Assembly: GCF_003058055.1 (NCBI RefSeq)
Contig: NZ_QBTZ01000001.1
Span: forward strand, 4,792,001 to 4,856,000
Source: Acidovorax sp. 107
GTDB lineage: Bacteria > Pseudomonadota > Gammaproteobacteria > Burkholderiales > Burkholderiaceae_C
Length of the DNA stretch: 64,000 nucleotides
Direction: 5' to 3'
The notes beneath the pieces are model-generated. The model was not told the DNA's origin and did not search any database. It saw nothing but the letters and a program-made list of their open reading frames with translations. The translations under genes were made by a program, and so were the position numbers. Of this stretch, positions 62,875 to 64,000 are shown piece by piece (positions within the stretch are counted from its first letter, which is position 1; every line of letters starts with the position of its first letter).

Positions 62875-62978
62875 GGTGGATTCCAGAAGTGGCCGATGCA
62901 CGGTCGGCCTTGCGAAAGGAAGCCAGTCTAGGTAGCGGGCAATAATCTGTGAATTGCAATTTATGACAGGACTATTGC
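62875..62978. promoter_or_regulatory. Divergent control region of LysR and the binding-protein genes
   Basis: A 104-nt gap with an A/T-rich stretch and the palindrome AATTGCAATT (62952-62961), 17 nt before the LysR start. LysR proteins usually bind such sites between divergent promoters. The site assignment is weak. Confidence 0.35.
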
Positions 62979-63878
62979 ATGCTGCGCATCAAATTCGATC
63001 TGGGTGAACTGCAGGCATTCGTGGTCACTGCAGAGAAAGCGAGCTTTCGCCTGGCGGCCGAAGCCCTGTGCCTGTCGCCGCCGGCCCTCAGCCGCAGGGT
63101 CGAGCGGTTGGAGGCGGCTTTGGGGGTGCGGTTGCTGGAGCGCACGACCCGCAGTGTGGAACTGACTGCCGTAGGGCAGGAGTTTTTGCATGAGGCGCGC
63201 GCGGCCCTGGTGGGTCTGGATGAAGCGGTGCAGCGCGTGAATGACCAGGTGCATCTTCGCCGTGGTCGGGTGGCGATCGCCTGCATTCCATCCGTGGCAA
63301 GCCATTTGCTGCCGCGCGTTCTGCGGGCCTTCGCGGTGGCGCAGCCGGAGGTGCAGGTGCACGTCATCGACGAAAGCGCCAGCCAGGTCCTCGATGCAGT
63401 GCTGCGGGGGGACGCCGATTTCGGGCTGAGTTTTACCGGCAGCCAGGAGTCGGCACTGCGTTTCGAGGCATTGATGCGCGAGCGCTACGTCCTGGCCATG
63501 CAACGCGGGCACCGCTGGGCCGGGCGCAAGGAGGTGGCGTGGGCTGAGCTGGCGGGGCAGCGCCTGGTGTCCGTCTCGCGCGACAGCAGCAACCGGCTGC
63601 TTCTGGACCAGGCCACGGCCGATCTGCCGGAGCAGCCCGTGGCGTGGTACGAGTGCAACCATGTTGCCGGTGCGCTGGCCCTGGTGGAGGCCGGGTTGGG
63701 CCTGGCCGTGCTGCCGCAACTGGCGCTGCCGGCTGAGCACCCCGAGGTTTGCGGCGTGCCGCTGATAGAGCCCGACCTCTGGCGCACCTTGGGGTTGCTG
63801 CAGCGGCGCGAACGTGTGCTAGGTCCCGCCGCAGAGGCCTTGCGCCAGCGCCTGATGCAGTTGCGTGTGGGGGTGTGA
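62979..63878 (+). CDS. LysR-type transcriptional regulator
   Basis: 299 aa. Winged helix-turn-helix with FDLGELQAFVVTAEKASFRLAAEALCLSPPALSRRVERLE, a linker helix, and the two-lobed effector domain (RVAIACIPSVASHLLPRVLR, VLDAVLRGDADFGLSF). Divergent from the TctC-like gene, the usual place of the activator of such an uptake gene. The inducer is probably the carboxylate bound by the neighbouring receptor, by inference. Confidence 0.9.
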   Translation: MLRIKFDLGELQAFVVTAEKASFRLAAEALCLSPPALSRRVERLEAALGVRLLERTTRSVELTAVGQEFLHEARAALVGLDEAVQRVNDQVHLRRGRVAIACIPSVASHLLPRVLRAFAVAQPEVQVHVIDESASQVLDAVLRGDADFGLSFTGSQESALRFEALMRERYVLAMQRGHRWAGRKEVAWAELAGQRLVSVSRDSSNRLLLDQATADLPEQPVAWYECNHVAGALALVEAGLGLAVLPQLALPAEHPEVCGVPLIEPDLWRTLGLLQRRERVLGPAAEALRQRLMQLRVGV

Positions 63879-63919
63879 GGGGGCGCGAAGGTGGAGGGCC
63901 CGCGCGCGGCCGCATCACC

Positions 63920-64000
63920 TCAATACACCAGCCGGTCTGGCTGCACCTCTTGCAGGATGGTGGTGGCAATCTCTTCGATGGACTTGGTGGTGGTGGATAG
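63920..64000 (-). CDS. ppsR: 3' end of PEP synthase regulatory protein gene (partial)
   Basis: The reading frame enters from the right edge and ends at 63920, giving the C-terminal 26 residues. They contain STTTKSIEEIATTILQE followed by a short tail ending RLVY. This is the closing helix of the bifunctional kinase/pyrophosphorylase family (DUF299) that switches PEP synthase off and on. Convergent with the LysR gene. Identification rests on the C-terminal motif alone. Confidence 0.65.
   Translation of the reverse strand, partial: LSTTTKSIEEIATTILQEVQPDRLVY

Overview
The window is a GC-rich chromosomal segment from a betaproteobacterium of the Comamonadaceae, most likely Acidovorax or a close relative. 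The evidence is the type of gene neighbourhoods (dut, SlyD-like isomerase and RoxA-type oxygenase; dapA-bamC; parE, lytic transglycosylase, parC), an Omp32-like porin, orphan Bug/TctC binding proteins, and a short dispersed repeat that I recognise as typical of that family. The placement is inference; no rRNA or other marker is present. I see no rRNA or tRNA gene, CRISPR array, transposase or prophage.

Left third (1-24 kb), mostly housekeeping. It holds dut, a glycine-zipper lipoprotein, a SlyD-like isomerase divergent from a RoxA-type ribosomal oxygenase, an Ala/Pro-rich lipoprotein with a clear promoter, a leftward block (MFS transporter, 51-aa membrane protein, methyltransferase, dapA, bamC, MBL hydrolase), topoisomerase IV with a lytic transglycosylase between its subunit genes, a chemoreceptor with a CheR-docking tail, a RidA family protein, comEC, and a circularly permuted ATP-grasp/alpha-E pair.

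Middle (23-38 kb). A LysR gene diverges from a lipase-like gene that precedes a complete RND tripartite pump. The gene order matches the Burkholderia ceoR-llpE-ceoAB-opcM / bpeT-llpE-bpeEF-oprC clusters. The lipase-like protein lacks the expected catalytic Ser and probably the His. A 22-codon ORF with a strong ribosome binding site and a following hairpin lies in front of the pump genes. After the pump comes an intergenic element of about 850 bp with long inverted arms. An aminotransferase, an aldehyde dehydrogenase, two exported proteins and a porin follow.

Right third (38.8-57 kb), an iron-acquisition region. It has four TonB-dependent siderophore receptors, two PepSY modules (one is DUF3649-PepSY_TM-DUF3325), a DUF4198 exported protein and bacterioferritin. 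Two promoter regions carry Fur-like sites sharing the core AATGnGAATGATTT. No siderophore biosynthesis, TonB-ExbBD or ABC permease gene is present, so import of siderophores made by others is the simplest reading. ahpC and ahpF follow, with an OxyR-spaced site in front. The end has a LysR gene divergent from two orphan binding proteins plus a porin, and the 3' end of a PEP synthase regulatory protein gene.

The main non-gene signal is a family of about 60-bp repeats with eight recognisable copies. One lies in frame inside comEC and two form the outer ends of the inverted-arm element.
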